The notes below the pieces were generated by a model. That model did no database searches. It was not told where the DNA came from and was given only the letters and a program-made list of their open reading frames with translations. 64,000 bases of DNA from Apostichopus japonicus. Lineage: Eukaryota > Echinodermata > Holothuroidea > Aspidochirotida > Stichopodidae. Of the stretch, positions 1 through 12,212 are shown one piece after another; the stretch's first letter is position 1; each line of letters begins with the position of its first letter. The stretch lies in contig NC_092564.1 in the NCBI RefSeq assembly GCF_037975245.1, positions 16,572,984 through 16,636,983 of the forward strand. The letters run 5' to 3'. Made by a program: the position numbers and the translations under genes.

Positions 1-135
1 GAGGATGGAAGGGGATGGGAGAGGATGGGAGGGGATGGGAGGGGATGGGAGGGGATGGGATGGGAGGATGGAAGGGGGATGGGAGAGGGATGAAGGAGGA
101 GGGGAGGGGAAGGGGATGGAGCTTGATTTGGGAGG
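1..135. repeat. G-rich minisatellite (GGGATGGGAG-like)
   Basis: A tandem array of about 10 bp units of the type GGGATGGGAG opens the window and probably continues to its left. It has many runs of three or four G on one strand, so the strand could form G-quadruplexes. The array decays into purine-rich sequence by about 120. Confidence 0.9.
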
Positions 136-3100
136 AATGCAAAACCTGCTTAACGTTCCTTCTATTTTAAAATGATGACCATCAGCTAGATAACTAGCCA
201 ACTATATATTAATTTGATTACATTACTGTACATAATTCAGGCCAGTTTCTTACATACGCATTAGACTCATATGAAAGGTTTGTTACACTCTGGCAGACAA
301 GTGCATCTGATCAGAGTAATTCGTTTTCCTGAGGTATTAAACGTCAGCTGTTATGTCATGTCATTTAGTTTTCATGATGGGGCAACCACACAGAGACCCC
401 TAAAAAAGGTTTGAAATTTGGTGGGGATAGAGGAAGGGAGGGGAGAGGGTTGGCAGTGGGCAGAAGTTCCACAATTGCAGTGAAACAATTGTAGTGGTAC
501 CAAGCAAGCCTACATGAAAATCCTTTCTGTGCAAATTATTGAGACAGGCATGAATTCCTCAGTGACTATAAAAGGACCGGTAATGTAAGCAACCAATAGC
601 TTCCAACTATATGCTTTATCGGCTGTAGGTAACTCACACTGTAGTCTGTGCCAATAAATCCCTAGCAGTCTAGTCTTCATAACAATTTCAAATTTGACAT
701 GTTTGAAATATGGTTGGCGGGCAAAAGATAATGATCAACAAATAAACTTGTTTTGATAATCTCAAATGTCACCCAGATACTTTAAAAAAACCCAAAAAAT
801 ATGGTGGTTTCCTGGAATCCCCCTGGAATTAAAAATGACATTATCAATCAACATCATCCATTGTTTGAGACCCCTGCAAGGATAGTTGATCAATCCTAAT
901 CTTTCACACATTTAGGAATCATTCAAATGGCATAATGTGATGATCTACAGATGGCTGTTACCAAGGTGTTTAAAAGCTGAGCACTTCTAAGAATCCTGCT
1001 GATTAGCAGGTATACCTATCATTTACAGTATCGACATTGAAAATGATGAAGAAATGTAATGCAGGCAGTGCCCCTGGCTGTACAATTGCTGTTTGAGTGA
1101 TTACAAGATAAAAGCTGCCACAGCAGTGAGCTGTCACATCAGGGACCTGTCACATCAGGGAGCTGTCACAGCAGCTCCCTGTCACAGCAGCTCCCTGGAT
1201 GAATTGAGGCAACTACATACATCACCTGATGGCTAGAGTTTGAAATTGCCTCCTCCATCCTCAATCTCCATCCTCAACCCCCCTCTCCCTCCCCCTCCCC
1301 AACCATTGTCTCTCACATTATTTTGTCACGATATGTTGCTGAACGCCACAACAAGGCAATCTTAATTAGAAGTATAGTGCAGTGTTTTGCATGCATGCCT
1401 GTTCTCCCAATTCCACTGATAGGAAAATTTCAAAATAAGCATTATGAAAACTGCTAGGAATTTAGAGAGAGCACTATTACTCAATAGGCTGTTAGTTTTT
1501 ATATAAATTGGGTATTAATTGAAAGCAACGAAAACCATATTATGTGTGGAACTTACAATTGCTCTCAAGCCTCAGCCTTTGTGGCCTATCGGAACGAGTC
1601 AGACCACGCACTTACACACAGTCTTTAACACAACACTTGTGACTTTTATTGGCTTCACAGTTGGCCTCAAATTAGCTAAAATTCTTCATTAACGAGGATC
1701 TTAATATTCGCCGGCCTAACTATTCCCTCACATTGAGGTGGGTGCTGAATTAGACAATACATGAGATCTCTCATTTAGAGGAGAAATGATTTAATAAGAT
1801 TTAATAGTACAGCTACAGTATAGGACAATGATTCTTTAAGTTTTAACAATATTTATGACCATGACCATTTATTTGGTTTTCTAGCAGTTTTAAGGGAAAA
1901 ACTGATGAGTAGTACAGCTTACACTACCCTGGCAAGTCACATGATACATACTTCTCTATATATTCCTTTGTCCCAAAGGAAACAATGATTTTCCTCAATT
2001 AGTGTGATCACATGATTTTAACCTATTTTTTGAAAGTCACATTCTGTGTTACAAAACACATTTGAAGGCTTGTATTAAAAAATTGTTGGCGAATTATGAA
2101 TAACATTTCCTTGAAGGCCAGAGGAAAGAAACCCCTACATGTAATAACTTTTTGTTCTTTTTTTATTTGCATAAAGTTGAATATTAAATATACATTTTCC
2201 ATACCTGCTGCATAGTGGAAGGATATAGAACATATCTCAAAAGGCAAACATAATTAAGTTAGCCATCAATCTTCAGTGAAACCAGGCCCTCGATGTTAAA
2301 CCATTTCGTCTTGAGTGCTACCAACCACAGCCGCGTATATATGAACACAATGTACGAGTAGCAACGTACATATCTCAAACTCTTTTTTTTTTTCAAACTC
2401 TTCAAACTTGTCCTATTATTTAGTCCCACTCTGTCCTATACATAAATGCTATGGTTCAACAACCCAGACTTTGCAAACAGGACACTGCACTATTAACAAT
2501 TAAAACAGAGGTGAAAAGAAAGACAAACACATATATGGTTCCTTCACACCCACAGAGTTCACCAGATGGTGTATATGTATTTTTCTTTCTTTCTTTATCT
2601 GTTTTTTTAAAACAAAATTCCATATAAAAACTTTCATAAATGTCTAATGCAATTTCTTTTTTTACTAGGGTTAACAAAAGAAAGATTTATAGTACTAGTT
2701 CTTAATATAAGGGGGTAATTTTACTGAAAATACCTTTGCCCTTTATGAAATGATGAACCAAAAAGTTAAACATGCAGTAACAGTAAGGAATGAAGGGAAC
2801 TGTTGAAACAGTATTATTCTTACAAGACGAATGTCAATCCCTCTCTAGACTCTCTATGAATTTACTAAATCACTCAAAACTTATATAAAAGCCACACTGT
2901 CTCTTGCCTGTCTCTTCTATGGATAATGACAGTCAATTTCTGACCCAAAGGTTGTGTGGTTTTAGAGCTCTATTATCTTATGAAATACTCAAGGTACTAA
3001 TAAGATCTACAGACAGGCCAAATAGTGTGACCTATGACCAAGATGACTATAAGCACAAAATTAATTTTGACCTGTGTTACATTAAAACAAAAATTGGAGG

Positions 3101-4616
3101 GGGGGGGGGCATCATATATACATATTTCCGGTACGTTACAAGTTTTCGAAGGAATAAATGGTATTGTAGGAAGTTATCCACTGGCATTGCTGTGATGTTT
3201 AATTATAAAATTTATAGAACATGATTTGGTTAATGAGTATTTACCATTTGTACTATGGTTTTTACATGACATAATTGTCAAAGTTGTTTTTGAAAAAACA
3301 TTTTAGAAGTGCCTAACTTTCACAAGTATAATTTAGAAAAAGAACACATACTCCATATCTCTACACCCATCCCCACCCAAACCTACCCCCACCCTTTATT
3401 TGTTAAAAAAGATAAAAGAAGAAAATGTAAAACCTATACTGCGGAAATCAAATTAGCAAACAGACCTATTTCCAAAAAAATTCAAATGACCAATTAACTA
3501 AAAGTGTCCTTACCCTTGATAATTTGAGATATTTATCCAATATGAGGAACCTTGGGACTCAAGAGAGTTTCAACAGTCAGGATATAGAGCGTTTTTGTCG
3601 AGCCCTCCTCTCAAATTCAATCTTTCACTGTTCTCCTTATTCCTCGAGTAACTTTTTTTTGTGTCCAGACAGATAATACACACTGGTGGGTGTTTGTCTA
3701 TTGAATAAACTTTCTTTACATTTATGCACAAATATGACCGTAAAAATTCCCCGAGAAACAATTTCCTCACAGAACTGACCTGAAGCTCATAAAACCTAAT
3801 ACAAACGTGCTAAAAACAACAACCGAGCTTCACAAAACAACAGGAAAGAGGGCGGTAACGCGAGCAGACAAACAGTGTGATTTACTCTCCACGTACAATG
3901 AAAATGCCACCTGGTTAAATAGACCAGACTTTGTGCGTCAATTATTAAAAAACCCATTGAAAGTGATCATCCGATTGCACGGAGTGCATGGCCACGGCTT
4001 TGATGTAAAAAGCCTTGAATGGTTTCAATCACTGGTTTACAAGTCTTGTGTTTTTACTAATTAGAGTATGAGCCATGTTTTGAGTATTAAAAGATGTAAC
4101 CTAATACACTGTCAATTAGCAGCCGTGATGCTATGAAATGTGGTATAGTGATAGGACGGTATTAGCTATGAACATACTGTAGCAATTAGGCAGGTATTCA
4201 TGAATGGCATAGATTACCAGTTTCTCATGAAGGGGGCATGGTGGAAATAATGGGGCAGAGGAGGAGAGGGAAATGGGGTGAGAGGAGAGACTTTATGGGG
4301 TTAAAGGGAAGAGGAACTTAATGTGGGGGAGGGGGACAAAGAAGAGAGGGACTGGATGGGGGTAAAACAGTCAAGCAAGAGGAGTGCTTTGTGTAATATA
4401 TCATACTAACTTTCACATATCTTCAATCCCAACTCAACATGTGATCCCCTTGCTCCTCCTCCCCAAACACATCCCCCTCCCCCTCCTCCTCCCCCTCCCC
4501 ATCCCAATATACTTTACATTTGCAATTTTATGCACATGTGTATAACATTTGGAATCTACCACTTCCAAATAAAGATTGGATAATTTATAACAATGTTTTT
4601 TTTTAAGACTAGGTAG
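136..4616. other. Non-coding stretch, no gene recognised
   Basis: I see no exon with a convincing pair of splice sites and a protein-like reading frame here. It holds G-rich and C-rich patches (around 1270-1310, 4230-4370 and 4440-4505) and a short hairpin repeat at 1134-1197. The open frame near 3807-4064 has a protein-like patch but no usable donor. It is probably an intron or upstream region of the gene that ends at 11490. Confidence 0.5.
1134..1197. repeat. Short tandem repeat with a hairpin
   Basis: Units of the form GAGCTGTCACATCAGG repeat and then switch to the reverse-complement half, giving a perfect 10-bp stem CAGGGAGCTG (1156-1165) against CAGCTCCCTG (1172-1181) with a 6-base loop. 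No function is suggested. Confidence 0.7.
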
Positions 4617-4779
4617 GAAATCGTCTTAACCAATGGTACTATAAACAATCGGGAAAAGATGGTAAATATTAGGAAATGGGATACTAGCCTTCAGGAAAGG
4701 AAAGTCAAAATGTGTGACAGTGCAGAGGAAATCCTTTCACACAGTTACGACCCCGAGTTTGTTATCAGTGCAACAGAAG
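4617..4779 (+). CDS. Probable internal exon of an unidentified gene
   Basis: A 163-bp open segment follows a strong T-run acceptor ending in AG at 4615-4616 and runs to a possible donor GT at 4780-4781. It codes 54 residues that look like real protein: mixed hydrophobic and charged, with the stretch MCDSAEEILSHSYDPEF near the end. An in-frame TAG sits exactly in the acceptor, so the frame can only open at 4617. The end phase (1) does not fit the next recognised exon at 6645 (phase 0), so at least one exon between them is unseen, or this exon belongs to another gene. The donor (GTCAG) is not ideal; GT at 4799-4800 is another option in the same phase. I do not recognise the family. Confidence 0.55.
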
Positions 4780-6644
4780 GTCAGACAACAAAGTCAGGTT
4801 CTGGTATTCGCATCTTTCATTGGTATTTTTTGTGTGACACTTCACAAGTTAGCTATAATTGTGCATGTATAGTGTATAGCCCCTCCGAAGGCTTTAAGTG
4901 TGCGAAAATGGCCACATGTACTTAATGCTTCGCAACTAAACTTTTCTTGAAAGTTTCATAATCCTCCAAATTGTTTTGAAGCTGTTATAGGGAAAATTGA
5001 ACAAAAGATGACAACAAAGACATGACAAATATCGTTTTGGGTTAGAGGCAGGTTAAAGCTTAATTAAATCTTTGATTGATAAATGTGTTCTAGGAGACTG
5101 CTGAACAAATGTTGTCATCTTAAGGATATATATTTCAGCACAGTGATCTCCAGAAAATTACATCTATAGGGCCTAATTATTCCCTTTTATCCAAGAAGCA
5201 CTTTTTGAAAATTTCAGAGGCAGTGGATTCAAAGTTTGGGAGTTATATAGACTGCACATGGTTTTAAAAACATTATGGAGACCACTATAAAAGATAATTT
5301 GCTAAGAGGTTTTAATGTTCATCTTTTTAAAAAAAATCTGAGATATTTTTAGTATTCTGATACTAAATTCACATATAATGTACTGAATGTAGTTCATTTA
5401 AACGAGTCATTTTGCATTTCAAGAAGAAAGTTAAAAGTCAAAAAAATATTGCAAATTTCCAAAGCGCTATGTGCTATTATATATAATATTAAAGTATGTG
5501 GGTGATGAAATCAGGATTTATGATGTCAATCAACAACGAATGCATGTGTACACTTGCATTTTTTTGTGAACGCGCAATGCATTATAGCATAAGAGCATTG
5601 TTAGCAGGTACGTTTGAAAGCCAAAGTTTATCTCAACTGAATACTTTCCAAGCTATAAATAATATGGCCCCCTCAGCTTTGATAATTATTAAAAACTTGT
5701 GCAATTTAATTGCTACTGATACGCTCTCACTTTTTAAGTTTGCTAGCCGCTTAAATCAATAACCAATCAGATAACTAATGAATGATCAATATTAACTTAG
5801 ATTTATTTATAGTTTGTTACTATCTAACCTGTCCCTATGGCTAATAATGCACACACAACTAGCCATGGGTCAATAATAAAACATTCATCGTCGATAAGTA
5901 CTACTCTTGTTGTTATTCCTTCTCCGCTCAAGATGTAAAAATCTACAACGGCGATTAATTTCCATGACAACTCTTACATTTGTCACTGATATGATTGAAA
6001 TTGTATAATGCACGACTTTTAGAGCACACAATTAATTATAATATACCCTAAATTTAAACATCTGAGGCTCATGGATAAAAGTAGCTGTACAACATGTACT
6101 GTATAGACAATTAGGTCAGTACCACAGATGCAACAGATACAACATTTGGGGAAACATAAGAACATTTGTTACGGCCTCAAATGAGTTGTTTACAGTGTAA
6201 TACAAATTTATCAAGGCCAACTGGTTTTTTGAATCCTCATTCCAGGATGCTCATGCAGTTTTGTTCCTGTGAAAGTAACATAACATGGAAGAACTGCCAA
6301 CCTTGTCCATTTAGTATTAATAATAACCATAGCATTAATATCGGCAACACAGCATACTGTATACTTGAATGGTGAATATCTTGAAAAACCTGAGCAGCTA
6401 TATAGAATTGAAATATCACCACATCTCAGTGCTTTTATTCTATTTCATAAAAAACATTATCCTTTGGATTGTATTATTTATTGGGATTATGAAGCCCTGG
6501 GTAAAAATTGAATGAATTGCTGATCTGTTAATATATTTGAAGATTGATAACTATAGGAATCGATAATTAAACTTCATCATCCACCCCCCTAAAACCCCCA
6601 CCCCTCACCCAACCCCCAAAACAATCTTTCTTTCTTTTTTCTAG

Positions 6645-9600
6645 ATCTGTAAAGCGTACCTTATCTTCAATGGGGAGATTATCCTCCATTCAGATCCAAC
6701 AGAGGTAAATGACTGAGGAGAAATACAAAGATGCAAGTCGTGATCACACTGGCATGAGTCATTGTGGGGTGGGAGGGCGGGATGGAAGGGGCGGGGTGGG
6801 AGGGCGGGTGGGAGTGGTGGGGCGGGAGTTGTGGGGTGGGAGTTGTGGGTGGGTGTCGGTGAGGGAAAGGGGTGCTAAACTAGAAGCATTAACAGGACAA
6901 GAATGATGCTCAAATGCAAATTTAAAGCTAGCGACGAACGACTGATAATTCTATAGTCTGTGGCAATAATATATCACTTAACAATTTCCATGAAAAAAAC
7001 AAATTCATATACTGTAGATGAGATTTCTACTGACATGTCATGCACTATGACTCAAAAAGTGATCCCAAAGTTGCCAAAGGAAGGGAATTGAATGGTTTCG
7101 CACATCAGGGTTTCTTCCCACAAATAGTTTAAGAACGTCATTCATGAATACCCATTTGTGACCCAGGTTTAAGAAACCCAGACAGACCAATAACATTCCT
7201 TTAACAAAGAAGATATATTCTACCAAGGTGTTGGCTGTGAAAGGAGAAATGACCATGCGTGATGGTTTCTGTGACAACTACACTATTTGTCTATCACAAT
7301 AAAATCCATAATTGGGACTTAATCTTGAAATATAAAAATTATCCTAGATTGTAGTACTGTATAACCTTTATTCACCAAAACAGAAAAGATAATCCTAGGA
7401 TTTGTAATACACACTCACACACATCAAGACACTGTTAATAGACGTGTATAGAGATGACATGAAATTTAAATATTTAAAAACTGTTTTTCACTTATACTGT
7501 ACTTAATCCCAAATATATATCCATGTCAATACAGAATACCATGAAGATCATTTCTTACCTAAGCACGCTCCCGATTGAAAACAAGAACCTTTCTATCCTC
7601 TTAGAGCTTCGAAAACAGTTCCTGCCCTATGTTATAACGACAAGGTAAACTGATTAAATTTTCAGACAATCTTTTAACAAATAATTCATATCTTTTTTCT
7701 TTTTTTTTCAATTTTGAACTTTGAAATGAAGAACTCTACTGGAAGGATTAAAGTACAAGTTTACTGGCTATCTTACTAATGGAATAGAAAACAATTTTGT
7801 TTACATTCAAATTTACACTCTAAACTACCACATTCAATTTTTTCCATACTATATACCAAAAGACAATTCGAAAAGCAAACACAACAGCTTCTGTACACAG
7901 TCAAATTTTTATCTTTGGTTAAATATTGAAGATTAACTTAAAGGGGTACATATTTACATAAATGCTTATAGAAAAATAAAATAGAAGCTAGGGTTATGTT
8001 TGGTTGTATGTACATTTGTCTCTTCAGTTCAATATTTACTGTAAATTAAATGGAATGCATTTATCACTTTTTAGGGTGGTCTTGGGTAGGGGTCCAGATC
8101 CCCACCTCTGGGGCACAGCTGGCAAACTTTTTGTGAATGATGGTCTTAACAACTTAAAGGGGTCAAAAAAGGGGTCAAAAAGGGGTCAAAGAGGGTGAAA
8201 TCTTCTGTCACCAGCCTAACAATCAAAACTACACTATGAAATGTTTCCAGAAAGGAAATGAGGGCGGTATTGAAGAAGTAAGCATGCATAGACTCTGGAT
8301 GTGTGCCCTGATTAATTCGCAGATGACATCGCAAGGGTCCTACCGTTACAGTGTAAAATTGTTACAGGGGTTCGTGCTCGTAATGCGTAACGTTGGCATG
8401 TAATATATACAGTTTTGAGTAGCCGAATGAGAACTTGATCTTTTCAGAATACATAAAAATATGAATGTTCCTCATACGTTGCCTTGGAAGCAGATTTTTC
8501 CATTTATACTTCCACTTTTGTGTTTATTTAAAGCCACCTTATGTTACACCTATGAACATAATGGTACTAACCAAAGCTTCAGGTATATACATGGACTATT
8601 GTATAGGGGTTAACAATTTCCGTATCAAACAAAACATAATTTAACATGTTAAGACATGTTTACGACATAATATTATCAACATTTATTAATTTAATAGTAC
8701 CAAGTACAATTTTAATGTTCCTTTCATAATTTTATTCTACCTGTTTTGAGAAATGACAGTCTAACCGTCACTGGCCAAAGGATTTGTACTGGCAATGAAG
8801 TCTTTGGCTTTGAGAACATCGTTTCGGTATGTTGTCGTGTCTAACCAATCTAACTGCAATAGTAATTACCGACTTTGCGATCCACATTAAAGTCAATGCC
8901 GACTTTGCAATCCACATTCACCATAACAATTTTGCAAGGTTGGTAAGAGTGACTCCAGTTTTTTTTTTGTGACAAGAAAGATAATGGCCTCAGCTTGTAT
9001 GACTATGACAGTATGAGCTATCAAGCTTCTTTTATTCCAGTCTATCACGTTTCTGTGATACAGACTTTTCTTCCACCAAGGCGGTTTATTTTTCGGTACC
9101 TGATGAGCAGAGTAATTCTAATTGAACGACACTGTACACATGTCATATTGTCAGGCACTACATACAGATAACAGAGCTGGTAAACACAGTATGCTACACC
9201 GTCAAATATTCAGTACTGTATCATAAGTTCCATTGGTGAAATGAGAAGTGCAAAGTGCTTTTTTACTTTAGTCCTATTGTCTATAGTAGGCCAAATTTAT
9301 GCAAAACATGTTACTTAGGAACACTTTGTTGCCTAGGGTATTTGACGTATCCGCTGGTTTAACTCTTTTAATTAACCAAACGAACACCCAAAACGAAACA
9401 CATGAGAACGGGCTTATATATATACGTCTTTATTCTAAATGAGTAAATGCCGAACTGAATCTGAGGTGATACATATTTGTGTATATACCATATGATAAAT
9501 GATATGTAAGCAGACATTCCAACTCACAGGCATTTAGCGTGTGACACACACATTTCCAGCCCTTCACACGCTCACACGCTATGTGTACTTTATCACACGC

Positions 9601-11490
9601 AATCCACAAACAATCTCCGAAAAACCGTCCTGAAAGATGCTAAGAAGACTACATACCTCTACAATACAAAGCAACTTTGAGTACTTACACTTACAAGACT
9701 AGTGCGTTTGCCATGGTGGTGGTGGAAAACGCTGGGTGGGAGAGGTGTTGGTACTAGGGATTGAGAAGTGCTCTTCAATTTCCGATATAAATGTTCAATT
9801 ATGTTAGCAAGTGATTACTTTCATCGATTCAAGAAAAGTCTTTGTTGCGAATTTTCATGCTTGTTGAGTTCAATAATATATATGATGAAATTCTCAATAT
9901 AAAATTACTCTGAGAAACTGAAAAAGAATGCACCATTTTGCATCTAGGCAGTCAAAAATACAAAAAAATTTCCAATGGGGAGGGGGAGATCCCCTCACCT
10001 TAGACCCCTCTCCCACTGCCGCTGATCACACTTATAAATTTTCCTCAATGTTTTAAAGTCTGATGTAAGTCATAAGGTCAGCGGACAGACCAACAGGTGG
10101 TTTCGAAGAAGGCCGTGGCTATTCCTACGACTAGTTGTAACAATTATTTATATACTATTCTTACGACTTTGGCAAATTCAAGCGCAGTTACGTAAATAAA
10201 GCAAATGCGCATGAAGTAGGGGTAACCCTAACCCTTACCCTAAACACTAACCTAACCCTAACCTTAACCCTAACCGGAAATAATTGTTACTCCTGGTCGT
10301 AAAAATATTACTCCTAGTCGTAAAAATAGCTATGTTATAGCAACTGCGCATGCGTATTTATAAATTATTCTTACGATTAGTGGTAAAAATAGCCACTTTG
10401 TTCGAAGAACCTGGGAATTCTACATCAGAATATACAAACTTTATCAATGTACTAGGCTACAGTATTCATATTCCAACTATCAAAATATAGCGATTAAAAA
10501 TTAAGCTGATCTTCAAAAAGGTTTACCATGGCATTAATTACTACCAATACATTATAAAATAGCTAGGTACTGGTAGCCTTCTAACCCGAACTAATGACAA
10601 TATTAGTAATAGGTCCTAGAAGTAGAACTAGGCCTAGCCTATAACTTATTTATAGCCCCTAGTCCTTACTGACGTTCGCAGTGACCGTTTTGTCTAGTGA
10701 CAGTGTAATAAAGTAATTAATTCTTACTATTGTTCCAGTGGTTTTTTTCTCCAAACTATGTGAGATGAATGTTTGGAATATTTACAAAATATCCTTCTTC
10801 GAGTTCTGTCTCCTGGTTCCTGAAACTGAAACTAGTTTTTCCAAGTACCAGGATAACCAACGAAGTTAACCTTCGTCCTTTCGTTGAAAAAATTAAGCCA
10901 AATAGCTATAACACTAAGTAAAAGTGAATGTAACCTTGGTGCGTCGCCTCGTTTCTCAATCACAATATGGTAGTGTGCAATGTCTTTAGTATCATACACA
11001 TGGCAGGCATTTCATACATGTGCCTTTTATCATTACAGACGTTCATCGTCGCAAACATAAGTTCGATGCAGACGGTACACGAGGAGACAAGTTCCCAGGT
11101 AAGTACGCTTACACTGTAACCACGGTACCGTTCCCCCAGGGACCATGCAGAGCCGTCGGTGCAGAGCGGAAATTTCGAGCAAAGCTCGGAGAAGAAGGGG
11201 AGGATTATAGTTACAAATCGATGCATATGTCTATTTTTCAATATTTGAGATTGAAATAATCACCAGATTAGAAAACGCTCTTCAGGTACTGCTTGCGAAC
11301 GTGCGTATAGCGCCTATACGGTCAGCTGTATAATATTCATCCCCTCTGGAATGAGTAATTACAGGTATAACGAGGAAGAAACAATTAGAGAATGAAATGT
11401 ATACGTTTGGAAGGATGACTTTATAATAATTTAAATCTAAGCACCTGAGATCATTCATCTCTTTTTCAGGATCTTTGGACGATGAACTGA
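6645..11490 (+). CDS. 3' part of an unidentified multi-exon gene (five exons)
   Basis: Five plus-strand exons join in phase and end in a stop: 6645-6704 (20 codons, phase 0), 7535-7644 (ends phase 2), 8760-8826 (starts with the last base of a Ser codon, ends phase 0), 11039-11098 (20 codons) and 11470-11490 (six codons plus TGA at 11488-11490). Each has an AG acceptor after pyrimidines and a GTAAAT, GTAAAC, GTATGT or GTAAGT donor. The joined C-terminus is about 105 aa. It has alternating hydrophobic and polar residues suggesting beta strands (KAYLIFNGEIIL), then a helical part (LSILLELRKQFLPYV), and ends HEETSSQDLWTMN. A possible poly(A) signal ATTAAA is at 11586-11591, just before MESH1. I do not recognise the protein. 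The start lies upstream, perhaps including the exon at 4617-4779. Intron content besides the MITE at 10111-10400 is unremarkable. Confidence 0.7.
8240..8490 (+). repeat. Dispersed repeat, copy 1
   Basis: This segment matches the reverse complement of 41873-42108 along most of its length. Shared blocks include the GGGCGGTATTGAAG, GCATGCATAGACTC and GTAATGCGTAA regions. It is a decayed transposon copy of unknown type with no coding capacity. Just upstream, 8158-8198 holds three or four GGGGTCAAAAA units. Confidence 0.75.
10111..10400. mobile_element. MITE with 9-bp TSD, Mutator-like, carrying telomere-like repeats
   Basis: A 290-bp element is flanked by a perfect 9-bp direct repeat TTCGAAGAA (10102-10110 and 10401-10409). 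Its ends are inverted repeats (GGCCGTGGCTATT against CAAAGTGGCTATT) that continue with mismatches for roughly 50 bp, including a repeated TATTCTTACGA motif. Nine-base duplications are typical of Mutator-like elements. It has no coding capacity, so it would need transposase supplied elsewhere. Its centre holds the CCCTAA-type tract at 10223-10275. Confidence 0.7.
10223..10275 (-). repeat. Interstitial telomere-like repeat (TTAGGG)n
   Basis: About eight or nine imperfect CCCTAA units (AACCCTAACCC, CCTAACCCTAACC and variants) read in this tract; on the minus strand they are TTAGGG, the usual animal telomere unit. The tract lies wholly inside the MITE at 10111-10400. Confidence 0.85.
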
Positions 11491-12008
11491 CAAACGACCT
11501 TTAGTGAAAATGCAACTGAATGCACTGTGCAAACAGTTTTTGGCCCTGGGTACCGCGGAAAATGAGATATTATTACACAGAGTAAATTAAAGCAGCTGAG
11601 TAATTCCTCTTTCTGACGGAAACGTATTTATATATGTGCTTCAAAATTGCTAGCAGGGACCAAGAACCGTCTGAAAAAGCTGCCGCTTGAGTGAAAATGT
11701 ATAATATTTTCCAGTCGGTCTCAAAAAAAAAGTTAAGTCTCAAGTTCAGTCTACTGTTCACCCCCTTAATTGAGAGACATGTTTGCCAGGTTTTTAGTGA
11801 CTGAATTCTCTTTGAAGATTTAATTATTAGAACGGTTAACCGGTCGCGAATTCTAGCCGAAATCTTACCGAACATCTATTAAATGATATCTGGCAACTCT
11901 CGTTCATGGTCGGTTGTCTGCTTATTTCGCAAAACTAGTACTGTAAATTCTTTTTTGTCTTACACCTGTTATCACATCACTTGTTTACGCTGTTGATTTT
12001 CCAAGGTC

Positions 12009-12212
12009 ATGCTTATTTCAAAACACATGTTTTCCCGTGTTTTCTTATTGAATTTTAGCAACGTGAGGCTACGCAATAATATTTCATATTTGTCCAGGTA
12101 TTTGCATTCGGGGCGCAAGCCTAATCCTCACCAAAAAAATAAGTTCTTTTTGTGGTATCTGCCAGTTTACATTTCACCATTTCAGAAAGAATACCTCCGA
12201 ACATATGTAACA
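12009..12212 (+). other. Possible N-terminal extension of MESH1 (mitochondrial-type presequence)
   Basis: The MESH1 frame is open upstream of the conserved start as far as a TGA at 11994-11996. The first ATG after that stop is at 12009 and adds 68 residues. Its first ~55 residues have several Arg and Lys, many Ser, Asn, Leu and Phe, and no Asp or Glu, and could form an amphipathic helix (MFSRVFLLNFSNVRLRNNIS). That is the composition of a mitochondrial targeting peptide. Whether transcripts start far enough upstream to include it is unknown; otherwise this is 5' UTR. Confidence 0.45.

Noticed and set aside
3807-4064. Possible exon with a protein-like patch around PDFVRQLLKNPLKVIIRLHG
   Set aside because: I could not find a consensus donor or acceptor in the right phase; it may be chance, so it is not annotated.
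10223-10275. Interstitial telomere tract as a chromosome-fusion scar
   Set aside because: It lies inside an element with a TSD, so transposition is the simpler explanation.
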